The notes beneath the pieces are model-generated. The model saw nothing but the letters and a program-made list of their open reading frames with translations. It was not told the DNA's origin and searched no databases. From Muribaculaceae bacterium (GTDB lineage Bacteria > Bacteroidota > Bacteroidia > Bacteroidales > Muribaculaceae), in contig JAKSMA010000073.1 of NCBI GenBank assembly GCA_024400895.1, forward strand, positions 1-9,910: a DNA stretch of 9,910 nt. Reading direction: 5' to 3'. A program made the position numbers and the translations under genes. This document shows positions 1 through 7,122 of this stretch, one piece after another; the first letter of the stretch is position 1; every line of letters starts with the position of its first letter.

Positions 1-1
1 T

Positions 2-1933
2 TCTGTCTGTGACGCGATATCGTCTGCTGTATGCAATTTACCATCCGTAGATTCAGAAATTAAGCAACAATATACTAGTAATAATGAAAAACTACATTCT
101 TTCTTTTTCGATAAATTTAAATCTGAGATTTTTCAATTTGAATTACCTCCCATAAGAAGGAATTTCCTTTTGGAGAGATTTAACAAAATATTATCAAATC
201 AAAAAAGAATTGTAGTAAAGCTATTTGAAGAAGAAATAAAATCTATTTATAAGCTTGCTAATTATTTTGACTTAAGTTCAAAAGATTTTTGTGCATTATT
301 TGGAGGAAAAAGAAAAGCAAGTTTGGATTTTTACAACCAAGTTCTTTTACCCTTTTCTGCTATATATAGAAATACTATTGGAGATTCTGTAAATGAAGAA
401 GATTTAGAAATAAAATATCTATTCCCATTTGTTGCAGATGAATCTTTTTCATTTGTGAAAGAATTTAAAGAAAAATATAGGCACTATCCTATGTTTTTTA
501 TATTAAATCAATTTCTAATAAATACAAAAGACCGAGAACTTGATATTTTTAGCATGAGATATGCTTTGGGAAAATTTACAGAACCAACGTCTATAGATAA
601 TATAGCTGACGAGTTTGATTTGTCAAGAGAACGTGTACGTCAACTTTTAGTAAAATCTGTTCAACAGAAACTCTCTGTAATAACAGAGTCTGAGCAATGG
701 ATAAACTATCATTCTCATAAAGTTGCATATTTAGATAAGAATTCGGAACTGTTTACAGAAGTATTAGATTCTGAGAATCTGAATATTTCATTCTATGCAT
801 TTGCAAAAATATATTCAATGATATTTGATTATAAATACGCAACAATTGAGAACTCTGAATTTCTCATTGAAAATAGTTATTATCAAGATATTATAGATGT
901 TATTAACTCGCTTTCTGAAATGCGAAATAAAAAACATTCAGAAGCGATATCAATCTCGTTTAAAGATTTGCTGTGCAAAAGATTATATGATGACAAGTTT
1001 TTCATTAACATAATAAAGACAAATGTTCTTCCATTGCTTGAAATTGAATTTTCTTCCAATGAGATTTTTTTTGAACAGAACTATATTGATATAGAGAAAG
1101 ATGTGTACGATTATTTGTACTCAAGAGGGGAACCTGCCCATTTTGACGAGATATGTGAATACTTGCGCAATAAATATTCAGATACACAAATTTCAAAAAC
1201 TTCTTTACGGCAAAAACTAATAACTTCCAAAGATATTATTCCTATAGGAAAGACTTCAACATTTAAATTGAGTCATTGGAGAAATATCTTTAGTGGAAAT
1301 ATCCGTGATTTAATCCGTAACATTTTAGATAAAAGTGATGTTCCATTAGGTATTGACGAGTTGACGGTTTTGGTGACCAATGTCTTTGAAAATACAAATA
1401 AGAATAGTATTAACGCCTCGCTTCTAACATGTAACGATTTTGCTCAATATGATGCAGGAAAATGGGGACTATCAAATAAAACATATGCACCTGAGTATAT
1501 ATTGTGTGATGTCTCAAAAAAGAGACAATCATTTGAAGAAAGATTCTCCTCTTATAAAGAATTTGTGCAAGAATTTCAACGATTACCTTACTCAAGTGGC
1601 ATTGAGGAAGAAGAGGCATTATACAGATGGCAACGTAATGTTTTATTACATTTGATTGATGTAACTACGGAACAAAAAGACCAACTAATATGTTTTATTG
1701 AAAATAATAGACATCTTCCTTCTAATGGAAATGAAGTAAATTTCAAAAGAAAATGCAATGAGTATCTTGAGTTCTTTGAAAGCAATTATGAACTGCCAAC
1801 TAGAAAAACTAATAGTTCTTTATATTATTGGTTTCAAAAACAGAAAGAAGTATATTCTAGTTATGATGACAATAGAAAGGTTTTTTTTGAACATCTTTTA
1901 TCTGAGTTATCCAGTTATGGAATAAATTTCTAA
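2..1933 (+). CDS. Putative sigma-70 region 4-like, multi-domain DNA-binding protein (5' end outside window)
   Basis: Not a recognised named gene. The frame is open from position 2 to the TAA at 1931-1933 (643 codons), so the true start lies upstream. A TTG at 170 is available but nothing favours it, and the 56 codons before it read as normal protein. Numbering from the first in-window codon: residues about 177-224 resemble sigma-70 region 4, with DRELDIFSMRYALG and then a helix-turn-helix ending SRERVRQL. Residues 83-118 weakly recall the RNA polymerase alpha-CTD fold (FGGKRKASLDFY). Residues 362-428 and 432-496 look like two HARE-HTH-type winged helices (RGEPAHFDEI; KSDVPLGIDEL, ending in a KWGL hairpin). 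Residues 511-571 and 582-638 resemble helicase-associated repeats (LYRWQRN; LYYWFQKQKEVY). No catalytic motif, signal peptide or membrane segment is visible. Inference: a cytoplasmic DNA-binding or transcription-associated protein from an accessory locus. Its very low GC contrasts with the genes to the right. Coding is certain; function is tentative. Confidence 0.85.
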   Translation, partial: SVCDAISSAVCNLPSVDSEIKQQYTSNNEKLHSFFFDKFKSEIFQFELPPIRRNFLLERFNKILSNQKRIVVKLFEEEIKSIYKLANYFDLSSKDFCALFGGKRKASLDFYNQVLLPFSAIYRNTIGDSVNEEDLEIKYLFPFVADESFSFVKEFKEKYRHYPMFFILNQFLINTKDRELDIFSMRYALGKFTEPTSIDNIADEFDLSRERVRQLLVKSVQQKLSVITESEQWINYHSHKVAYLDKNSELFTEVLDSENLNISFYAFAKIYSMIFDYKYATIENSEFLIENSYYQDIIDVINSLSEMRNKKHSEAISISFKDLLCKRLYDDKFFINIIKTNVLPLLEIEFSSNEIFFEQNYIDIEKDVYDYLYSRGEPAHFDEICEYLRNKYSDTQISKTSLRQKLITSKDIIPIGKTSTFKLSHWRNIFSGNIRDLIRNILDKSDVPLGIDELTVLVTNVFENTNKNSINASLLTCNDFAQYDAGKWGLSNKTYAPEYILCDVSKKRQSFEERFSSYKEFVQEFQRLPYSSGIEEEEALYRWQRNVLLHLIDVTTEQKDQLICFIENNRHLPSNGNEVNFKRKCNEYLEFFESNYELPTRKTNSSLYYWFQKQKEVYSSYDDNRKVFFEHLLSELSSYGINF

Positions 1934-1998
1934 CAAGTGTTTTGTCGCTTAGAATACATTCCTCAAATAGAACATTTGGAGTGGGAATTAGATATAGT

Positions 1999-2029
1999 AA
2001 ATGCACCAATTTTTGAGGTTGGTGCATTT
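1999..2029. terminator. Perfect 11-bp stem-loop terminator after the sigma-like gene
   Basis: AAATGCACCAA (1999-2009) pairs perfectly with TTGGTGCATTT (2019-2029) around a 9-nt loop. It begins 65 nt after the stop codon of the left-edge gene, and the outer stem is A/T on both sides, as in bidirectional intrinsic terminators. On the - strand it lies 6 nt beyond the stop of the decayed small ORF, so it could serve both directions. The U-tract is weak (GCTGTTTTAAT). Confidence 0.75.
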
Positions 2030-2035
2030 GCTGTT

Positions 2036-2268
2036 TTAATCGGAATTTTTGGGGACGCATTCGTTGCACAGTTGCTCTATCTCCTTGCGATACGACTCAG
2101 GGGTGTTTTCAACCTTCAATAGTTCCCTTGCCAGGTCTTCGATCACCATTTTGTAATCAGTTTGTTCTAATGTTTTGATAAAGTCGGTTTTCTTATCTGG
2201 CAATATATATATTGCTCTCCGTGCAAGATCTCAACACCAGCATTGAAATAATCATTCACAAGCGACAT
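2036..2268 (-). pseudogene. Frame-disrupted small ORF, broken at an AT repeat
   Basis: Reading the - strand from the ATG at 2268-2266 gives MSLVNDYFNAGVEILHGEQY, after which this frame runs into unrelated sequence and stops. Another frame, open from 2230 to the TAA at 2038-2036, reads ILPDKKTDFIKTLEQTDYK, then MVIEDLARELLKVE and ends CNECVPKNSD. Removing one AT from the (AT)5 tract at 2203-2212 joins them as GEQYILPDKKTDF, giving a hydrophilic, mainly helical product of about 77 residues. The upstream frame stays open past the ATG into the nearby hairpin, so the N-terminus may also be truncated. I do not recognise the family. It could be a decayed gene, a phase-variable gene in its off state, or a small real ORF of 37 codons starting at 2149. 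The frame shift is seen directly; decay is inferred. Confidence 0.45.
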
Positions 2269-2311
2269 TATATGCTTTAAACATTGCTTTTGGAAGCTGG
2301 ATAAAGTAGAA

Positions 2312-2343
2312 GCTGTGCCATAAAACTTCTGTTATGACACAGC
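2312..2343. terminator. Long imperfect hairpin downstream of the efflux operon; possible transposon-end remnant
   Basis: GCTGTGCCATAA (2312-2323) pairs with TTATGACACAGC (2332-2343) in 11 of 12 positions around an 8-nt loop. On the + strand it is followed by CCCCTTACTTTTT and on the - strand by TTCTACTTTA, so it can act as a bidirectional terminator. It lies about 120 nt beyond the stop of the outer-membrane channel gene. Alternatively, the - strand sequence GGGGCTGTGTCATAAC resembles, from memory, terminal inverted repeats of Bacteroidetes transposons, so this may be the footprint of a lost or very small element. No transposase is present. Confidence 0.6.
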
Positions 2344-2462
2344 CCCTTACTTTTTAATTGGTATTGCGATTAGGCTTGTGATAAGCGTTACACATGTGTA
2401 AACATTAATTGAAAATGTGTTTTTGTCTATTTCAGATGTAATCGGTGGATATTTTCTGTTGG

Positions 2463-3812
2463 TTATTTGCCGCCGCCGAGGGCTGTGTAGAGCGAGATGA
2501 GGGAAGTGATGGCGTTGGTGCGATTTTCCACCTCGAGGAATTGGCCGTAGAGGAGCGATTCTTGCGAGCGAATCACTTCAAGATAGTTGGCTTTTCCTTG
2601 TTTCATCAGTTCCTTAGTGTCGTTGTAAGCCTTCTCGTAGCATTCAAGTTGGCGTTTGATGTGGGTACTCTTCTTCTCCGATGCTTGGCAGTCTTGGAGG
2701 GCTGTCACCACATCGTTGCCAGCGTTGAGCAGAGCTTGGGTAAAGCCGAGTTTTGCTTGCTCAAGTTGCGTTTCGCTGATTTTGAGATTTGCTTTTAGTT
2801 TGCCGCCTTGGAAGAGTGGCTGGAAAATCGATGATACGAAATTCAACAAGAAACTTCCTGGATTTGCAGCTTCCTTGCCCCATCCGAGCGAGCCGCTGAA
2901 AGTGAGGTGTGGATAGAATTCGCCTTTGGCTTCCTGAACGCCATAGAATGCCATGGCTATGGCACGCTCTGCCGAGTGAACATCGGGACGGTTTTGGAGC
3001 AACTGTGCTGGTACACCGATTTTCACGATTTCAGGCATTTCAAATTGGGCGAATTCGCCACGTTCGATAGCGTGAGGCGTGTCGCCGAGGAGCAGACAAA
3101 GGGCATTCTCCGTTTTGCGAACATCGTCTTCCAGATTCACAACATTGATTTTCAACCCTTCAATCGAAGCCTCTTGTTGGGCAATTGCAGGGCTGTAGTA
3201 GTGACCTGATTCGTAGAGCGAATTCATCATGTTAAGCCCGTTCTCCCAAATCTTGATGGTTTCGCGCGAAATTTCGAGTTGGCGGTCGAGCATAATCAAG
3301 TCGTAGTATGCCGATGCAATGTTGGAAATGAGAGCCGTTTTCACCGCCTTGTATTCGTCGTAGGCTTGTTGCACGGCAATTTCGGCCTGGTGCTTTCTGT
3401 TGGTAATTGTGCCAAAGATATCGGTTTCCCATTGTGCAGTGATTGGCATCGTGTAGTTGTGCAAACGATTGTCGCCCACTTTGCTCACACCGGCAGATGG
3501 CGTGAAGGCGAATGTTGGCAAGTAGGCCATTCGCGATGCTGTGAGCGACGCCTGTGCCTTGTCGATATTCTTGAGCGAAATGGCAAGGTTTTGGTTATTG
3601 TCGAGAGCATGGGAGATGAGTGCTTGCAGTTTAGGGTCGGTGTAGAATTCCTTCCAAGGAATGGATGCAATGTTGGCGGTGTCGACAGTGTCGATTTGCA
3701 CAGAATCGCCAAACAGGTTTTTGTCGATTTCCACTTTCTCGGTGTATTCCTTGTGAAGTCCACAACTGCTGAAGAGCATCACGCCCAATGCGATATATAC
3801 TAATTGTTTCAT
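2463..3812 (-). CDS. RND efflux outer-membrane factor, NodT/OprM-type lipoprotein channel
   Basis: A 449-residue TolC-superfamily outer-membrane factor, the exit duct of the tripartite pump. The signal peptide MKQLVYIALGVMLFSSC carries a lipobox (LFSSC), so Cys17 should be lipidated after cleavage. The mature part shows the two-fold repeated OEP architecture: helix-rich arms (for example 140-200 and 340-430) and two beta-barrel-forming stretches (about 98-130 and 300-335). Characteristic NodT-subfamily signatures are VPAQLLQNRPDV (267-278) and the C-terminal SLYTALGGG. Length is normal for the family. The ATG at 3812-3810 overlaps the pump stop codon as ATGA, implying translational coupling, and this is the last gene of the operon. 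Known for the family: a trimeric, substrate-neutral channel recruited by the adaptor and pump. Family assignment is confident; which compounds pass is unknown. Confidence 0.96.
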   Translation of the reverse strand: MKQLVYIALGVMLFSSCGLHKEYTEKVEIDKNLFGDSVQIDTVDTANIASIPWKEFYTDPKLQALISHALDNNQNLAISLKNIDKAQASLTASRMAYLPTFAFTPSAGVSKVGDNRLHNYTMPITAQWETDIFGTITNRKHQAEIAVQQAYDEYKAVKTALISNIASAYYDLIMLDRQLEISRETIKIWENGLNMMNSLYESGHYYSPAIAQQEASIEGLKINVVNLEDDVRKTENALCLLLGDTPHAIERGEFAQFEMPEIVKIGVPAQLLQNRPDVHSAERAIAMAFYGVQEAKGEFYPHLTFSGSLGWGKEAANPGSFLLNFVSSIFQPLFQGGKLKANLKISETQLEQAKLGFTQALLNAGNDVVTALQDCQASEKKSTHIKRQLECYEKAYNDTKELMKQGKANYLEVIRSQESLLYGQFLEVENRTNAITSLISLYTALGGGK

Positions 3813-6800
3813 TCTTCTTCGTCTTTTTGTTGTTCTGTTTCAGGGGTTTCTTCGTCTTCTGATGCTTCTGCCTCAGGTTCAGTTTCTTCTTGTTCTTCGA
3901 TTTCTTCACTCACTTCGGCAGGCTTTGCAACTGCAGTTTCAACCACAGGCTCTTCATTTTCGGCTGCGGGTTCAACAGCTGCAGGAGCGTTTTGCTTACG
4001 CTCAAACTTGTCGTGAATGCTTTGGAACACGATATAGAATGCAGGCACCACGAATACCAATGCAATGGTGCCGACGGTCATACCGCCTACCACGGTGAGC
4101 GCGAGCGATTTGTTGCCCACAGCACCAGCGCCGCCTTCAATTACCAGCGGAATCATACCGATAACCATACATGCCACGGTCATCAAGATAGGACGCAAGC
4201 GGTCTTTTGCAGCCTGGAGTGCGGCGTCGAAAATCGACAAGCCCTCGTGGTGGCGCTGAACGGCAAATTCGGTAATCAGAATGGCCGTTTTCGCAAGCAG
4301 ACCGATAAGCATAATCACACCGGTTTGCACATAGATGTTCACACCAATGCCCATGCCTTCCATCGGTTTGATACTGAGGAATGAACCGAACAAACCAAAT
4401 GGGATGGAGAGCAATACGGCGAATGGGATGAACAAACTATTGTAGAGGCAGCCCATGATGAGGTAGATGAGCAAGATACAGATGCAATAGATGACGAGCG
4501 TCATGTTCGACCCTGCACTTTCATCCTCTTCACGCGACATACCGCCATATTCATAGCCATAACCGTCGGGGAACACTTCCTCTGCTACCTCTTTCACAGC
4601 CTTGCGCACATCGGCGTTGGCATATCCCTCGGCAGGCATAGCCAGCATTGGGAAGCAAGAGTAGAGGTTGAAGTGATTTTCTGATGATGTGCCGAATTTT
4701 TCTTTGAGCGTTACGAATCGCGATACAGGCACCATCTGGCCATTGATTGGCATACTGATGTTGTTGAGGTTTTGTGCCTGTTGGCGATACTCGTTGTCGG
4801 CTTGAATCAGCACTTGATAAACTTTGCCGAACTTGATGTAACTTGAAATGTATGAGCCGGCAAAGTAGTTGCCAATGGTGCTGAGCACTTCAGATGGCGA
4901 TGTGCCAGCGCGCTTACATTCAGCCACATCCACTTTAAGTTCGTATTTTGGATAGTTGTTGGAATACGATGTCATCGCTGCCATCACTTCGGGGCGTTCG
5001 TTCATCTTGAGGATGAATTGCTGGCAAAGGTCGACAAACTGCTGCTGGTCGCCACCCGAACGGTCTTGGAGCTTGATGTCGACGAGCGAGCCAACACCGT
5101 AGCCAGGAATCTGTGGCATCTGGAATGCATTGATGTCGGCCTCAGGCAAATTGAGCGCTGCCCATTCTGCAATTTGCTGCTGAACTGTGGCAATGCTATA
5201 GAAAGAGCGCTCTTCCCAGTTTTTCAAGCGTATGAAGATGGTACCGGTGTTGGTGCCTGCGCTACCATTCTGGAGCGAGTAACCAGCAATGCGGCTGTAT
5301 CCTTCCACATCGTCGATGGTCTTGATGAACTCCTCAAGTTTCTTTGCGCTTTCCTCTGTTTTGTCGAGATTAGTGCCTGGTGCCAGTTGCATGTCCACCA
5401 TCAAGAAGCCTTGGTCTTCTTGTGGCACCAAGTCTTGGCGAGAGTGTGTCATCAGCCAGAAGAGGCCGGCAGAGAAGATAATCAGCAAAATCCACGCATA
5501 GCGTGATTTCTTGATGAATTTGTTCACCGCCTTCATGTATTTGCCGAGCAATGCGTTGTAGCAAGTATCGTAGGCTTTCTTGATGCGGTAACTGAAACCT
5601 TTCTTCGCGTTTTCGTTGTCGGGGCGCATCATGATGGCACAAAGGGCAGGGCAGAGGGTGAGGGCGTTGACCATCGACAAGCCCACCGCTGCAGCCATTG
5701 TGATACCAAACTGAGTGAAGAAGGTGCCGGATGTGCCAGGCATGAATGTTACAGGGATGAACACCGCCATAAACACGAGCGTACACGAAACCACTGCTGT
5801 GCGAACTTCATCCATCGCATCGGTGGTGGCTTCTCGGGCATCGGTATAGCCTTGCTCAAATTTCGCCATTACGGCTTCCACCACCACAATGGCATCGTCG
5901 ACCACCGTACCGATGGCCAGCACTAATGCGAAGAGGGTGAGCAAGTTGAGCGAGAATCCCGCCATCTTCACAATGGCGAATGTGCCAATCAGCGACACAA
6001 TGATGGAGATACTTGGAATGATGGTGGCCTTGAAATTCTGCAAGAACAAGTACACCACCAAAATCACAAGAATAATGGCAATGACGAGGGTTTCGATCAC
6101 ATTGTGCATGGAGGCATGGAGGAAGTCGTTGGATGTTTCAAGTACCTTGAATTCCATGCCAGCAGGTAATTGTCCCGACATTTCGTCGAGCACTTTCGCA
6201 ATCTCGTCGTTCACCTGTGTGGCATTTGCGCCAGGTGCTTGGTTGATGACGAAAAGCACGCCAGGATGACCTTCGAAAGTGGAGCGGAAACTGTAGGAGT
6301 TGGTACCGAGTTCCACTCTCGCGATGTCGGCAAGGCGCACCACGCTACCGTCGGCATTAGAGCGCACGATGATGTTTTCAAAGTCGGGCACTTCATCGAG
6401 CAAGCCTTTGTATTCGATGTCGAAGCGGTAGGTCTTGTTTTCAATGCTACCCACAGGACTCACACTGTTCTGCTCATTGACAGCCGCCACCACTTCTTCT
6501 GTAGAGATGCCATAGTTGGCCATCACATCAGGTTTCATCCAGATACGCATACCGTAGGTGTTACCCAAGAGCAGTGCTTTACCTACACCCTTGATACGCT
6601 TGATGCGCGGCAGTACATTGATGTCGAGATAGTTGGATACGAACTGATAGTCAAACTTATCGTCGCTGCTGGTCAAAGCCGCGATTTGCAGAATACTGTT
6701 CTGGTTTTTGATAACGGTCACACCCGTTTTCAACACTGGCGCAGGAAGCAGCCCCTGGGCCTGATTCACACGATTCTGCACATTTACACACGCCTTGTCG

Positions 6801-7108
6801 GCATCAGTGCCTTGCTTGAAATAGATATCGATTGATGCCGAGCCGTCGGAGTTGGCTGTGGCAGTCATATAAAGCATGTCTTCCACACCGTTCACTGCCG
6901 ATTCCAGTGGCATGATTACTGAATTCATTACCGCGTTGGCGTCGGCACCCGAATAGGTGGCGGAAATGGATATGGTAGGTGGGGCGATGTCGGGATATTG
7001 CTCAACCGACAATGTTTGCAAGCCCACCACACCGATGAGAAGGGTGAGTACGGTGATAGCAAGCGCCGCAACCCAGTTTTTCACAAAGAAATTTTCTTTC
7101 TTAAGCAT
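3809..7108 (-). CDS. RND multidrug efflux pump, HAE-1 (AcrB/MexB-like) inner-membrane transporter
   Basis: A 1099-residue proton-driven inner-membrane pump, homotrimeric in the family. TM1 spans about 11-30, followed by the signature EQYPDIAPP (36-44) and periplasmic porter domains. TM2-TM6 fall at about 337-493, TM7 at 536-554 and TM8-TM12 at 868-1028. The proton-relay residues are intact: D404-D405 in TM4 (GTVVDDAIVVVEAV) and K940 in TM10 (LLAKTAILITEF), plus the RLRPILMT motif before TM11. The switch-loop region is recognisable at 609-634 (NTG..F..LK.W). The ATG at 7108 is supported by an AGGAGG six bases upstream. It is the second gene of the operon, 14 nt after the adaptor, and overlaps the channel gene by 4 nt. 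Unusual: residues 1041-1099 form a Pro/Glu/Asp-rich cytoplasmic tail that accounts for most of its extra length over AcrB (1049). Substrates cannot be inferred. Confidence 0.97.
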   Translation of the reverse strand: MLKKENFFVKNWVAALAITVLTLLIGVVGLQTLSVEQYPDIAPPTISISATYSGADANAVMNSVIMPLESAVNGVEDMLYMTATANSDGSASIDIYFKQGTDADKACVNVQNRVNQAQGLLPAPVLKTGVTVIKNQNSILQIAALTSSDDKFDYQFVSNYLDINVLPRIKRIKGVGKALLLGNTYGMRIWMKPDVMANYGISTEEVVAAVNEQNSVSPVGSIENKTYRFDIEYKGLLDEVPDFENIIVRSNADGSVVRLADIARVELGTNSYSFRSTFEGHPGVLFVINQAPGANATQVNDEIAKVLDEMSGQLPAGMEFKVLETSNDFLHASMHNVIETLVIAIILVILVVYLFLQNFKATIIPSISIIVSLIGTFAIVKMAGFSLNLLTLFALVLAIGTVVDDAIVVVEAVMAKFEQGYTDAREATTDAMDEVRTAVVSCTLVFMAVFIPVTFMPGTSGTFFTQFGITMAAAVGLSMVNALTLCPALCAIMMRPDNENAKKGFSYRIKKAYDTCYNALLGKYMKAVNKFIKKSRYAWILLIIFSAGLFWLMTHSRQDLVPQEDQGFLMVDMQLAPGTNLDKTEESAKKLEEFIKTIDDVEGYSRIAGYSLQNGSAGTNTGTIFIRLKNWEERSFYSIATVQQQIAEWAALNLPEADINAFQMPQIPGYGVGSLVDIKLQDRSGGDQQQFVDLCQQFILKMNERPEVMAAMTSYSNNYPKYELKVDVAECKRAGTSPSEVLSTIGNYFAGSYISSYIKFGKVYQVLIQADNEYRQQAQNLNNISMPINGQMVPVSRFVTLKEKFGTSSENHFNLYSCFPMLAMPAEGYANADVRKAVKEVAEEVFPDGYGYEYGGMSREEDESAGSNMTLVIYCICILLIYLIMGCLYNSLFIPFAVLLSIPFGLFGSFLSIKPMEGMGIGVNIYVQTGVIMLIGLLAKTAILITEFAVQRHHEGLSIFDAALQAAKDRLRPILMTVACMVIGMIPLVIEGGAGAVGNKSLALTVVGGMTVGTIALVFVVPAFYIVFQSIHDKFERKQNAPAAVEPAAENEEPVVETAVAKPAEVSEEIEEQEETEPEAEASEDEETPETEQQKDEEE
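3812..3988 (-). other. Segment encoding the acidic, disordered C-terminal tail of the RND pump
   Basis: Codons 1041-1099 of the pump. By hand count about 25 of 59 residues are Asp or Glu, with only two Lys; the rest is largely Ala, Pro, Val, Thr and Gln. It follows FERKQN after TM12, so by family topology it is cytoplasmic. The coding strand is strongly purine-rich, and the segment runs directly into the overlapping start of the channel gene. Confidence 0.85.
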
Positions 7109-7114
7109 ATGCAG

Positions 7115-7120
7115 CCTCCT
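7115..7120 (-). promoter_or_regulatory. Consensus Shine-Dalgarno of the RND pump gene
   Basis: The - strand reads AGGAGG, then six bases (CTGCAT), then the ATG at 7108. This is a full-strength anti-16S match at good spacing. The other starts in this window have no such motif and instead have A-rich leaders, as is usual in Bacteroidetes. It fixes the pump start codon. Confidence 0.8.
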
Positions 7121-7122
7121 GA

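Noticed and set aside
170..172. TTG as the start codon of the left-edge gene
   Set aside because: The same frame is open for 56 more codons back to position 2 and reads as ordinary protein, so the start is almost certainly upstream of the window.
2200..2215. 16-bp palindrome GCAATATATATATTGC as a terminator or protein site
   Set aside because: It is the AT microsatellite with short flanks and reads through the broken small ORF; the frame evidence explains it better than a separate regulatory element.
3279..3803. 174-codon open frame antisense to the channel gene
   Set aside because: It overlaps a confident NodT-type channel gene in full and shows no protein-like hydrophobic pattern of its own.
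5018..5506. 162-codon open frame antisense to the RND pump
   Set aside because: Another reverse-strand shadow of pump codons, with no leader and no family resemblance.
6170..6835. 221-codon open frame antisense to the RND pump
   Set aside because: It lies fully inside the well-conserved pump gene on the opposite strand; its His/Val/Asp-rich translation has no recognisable domain and no promoter or leader supports it.
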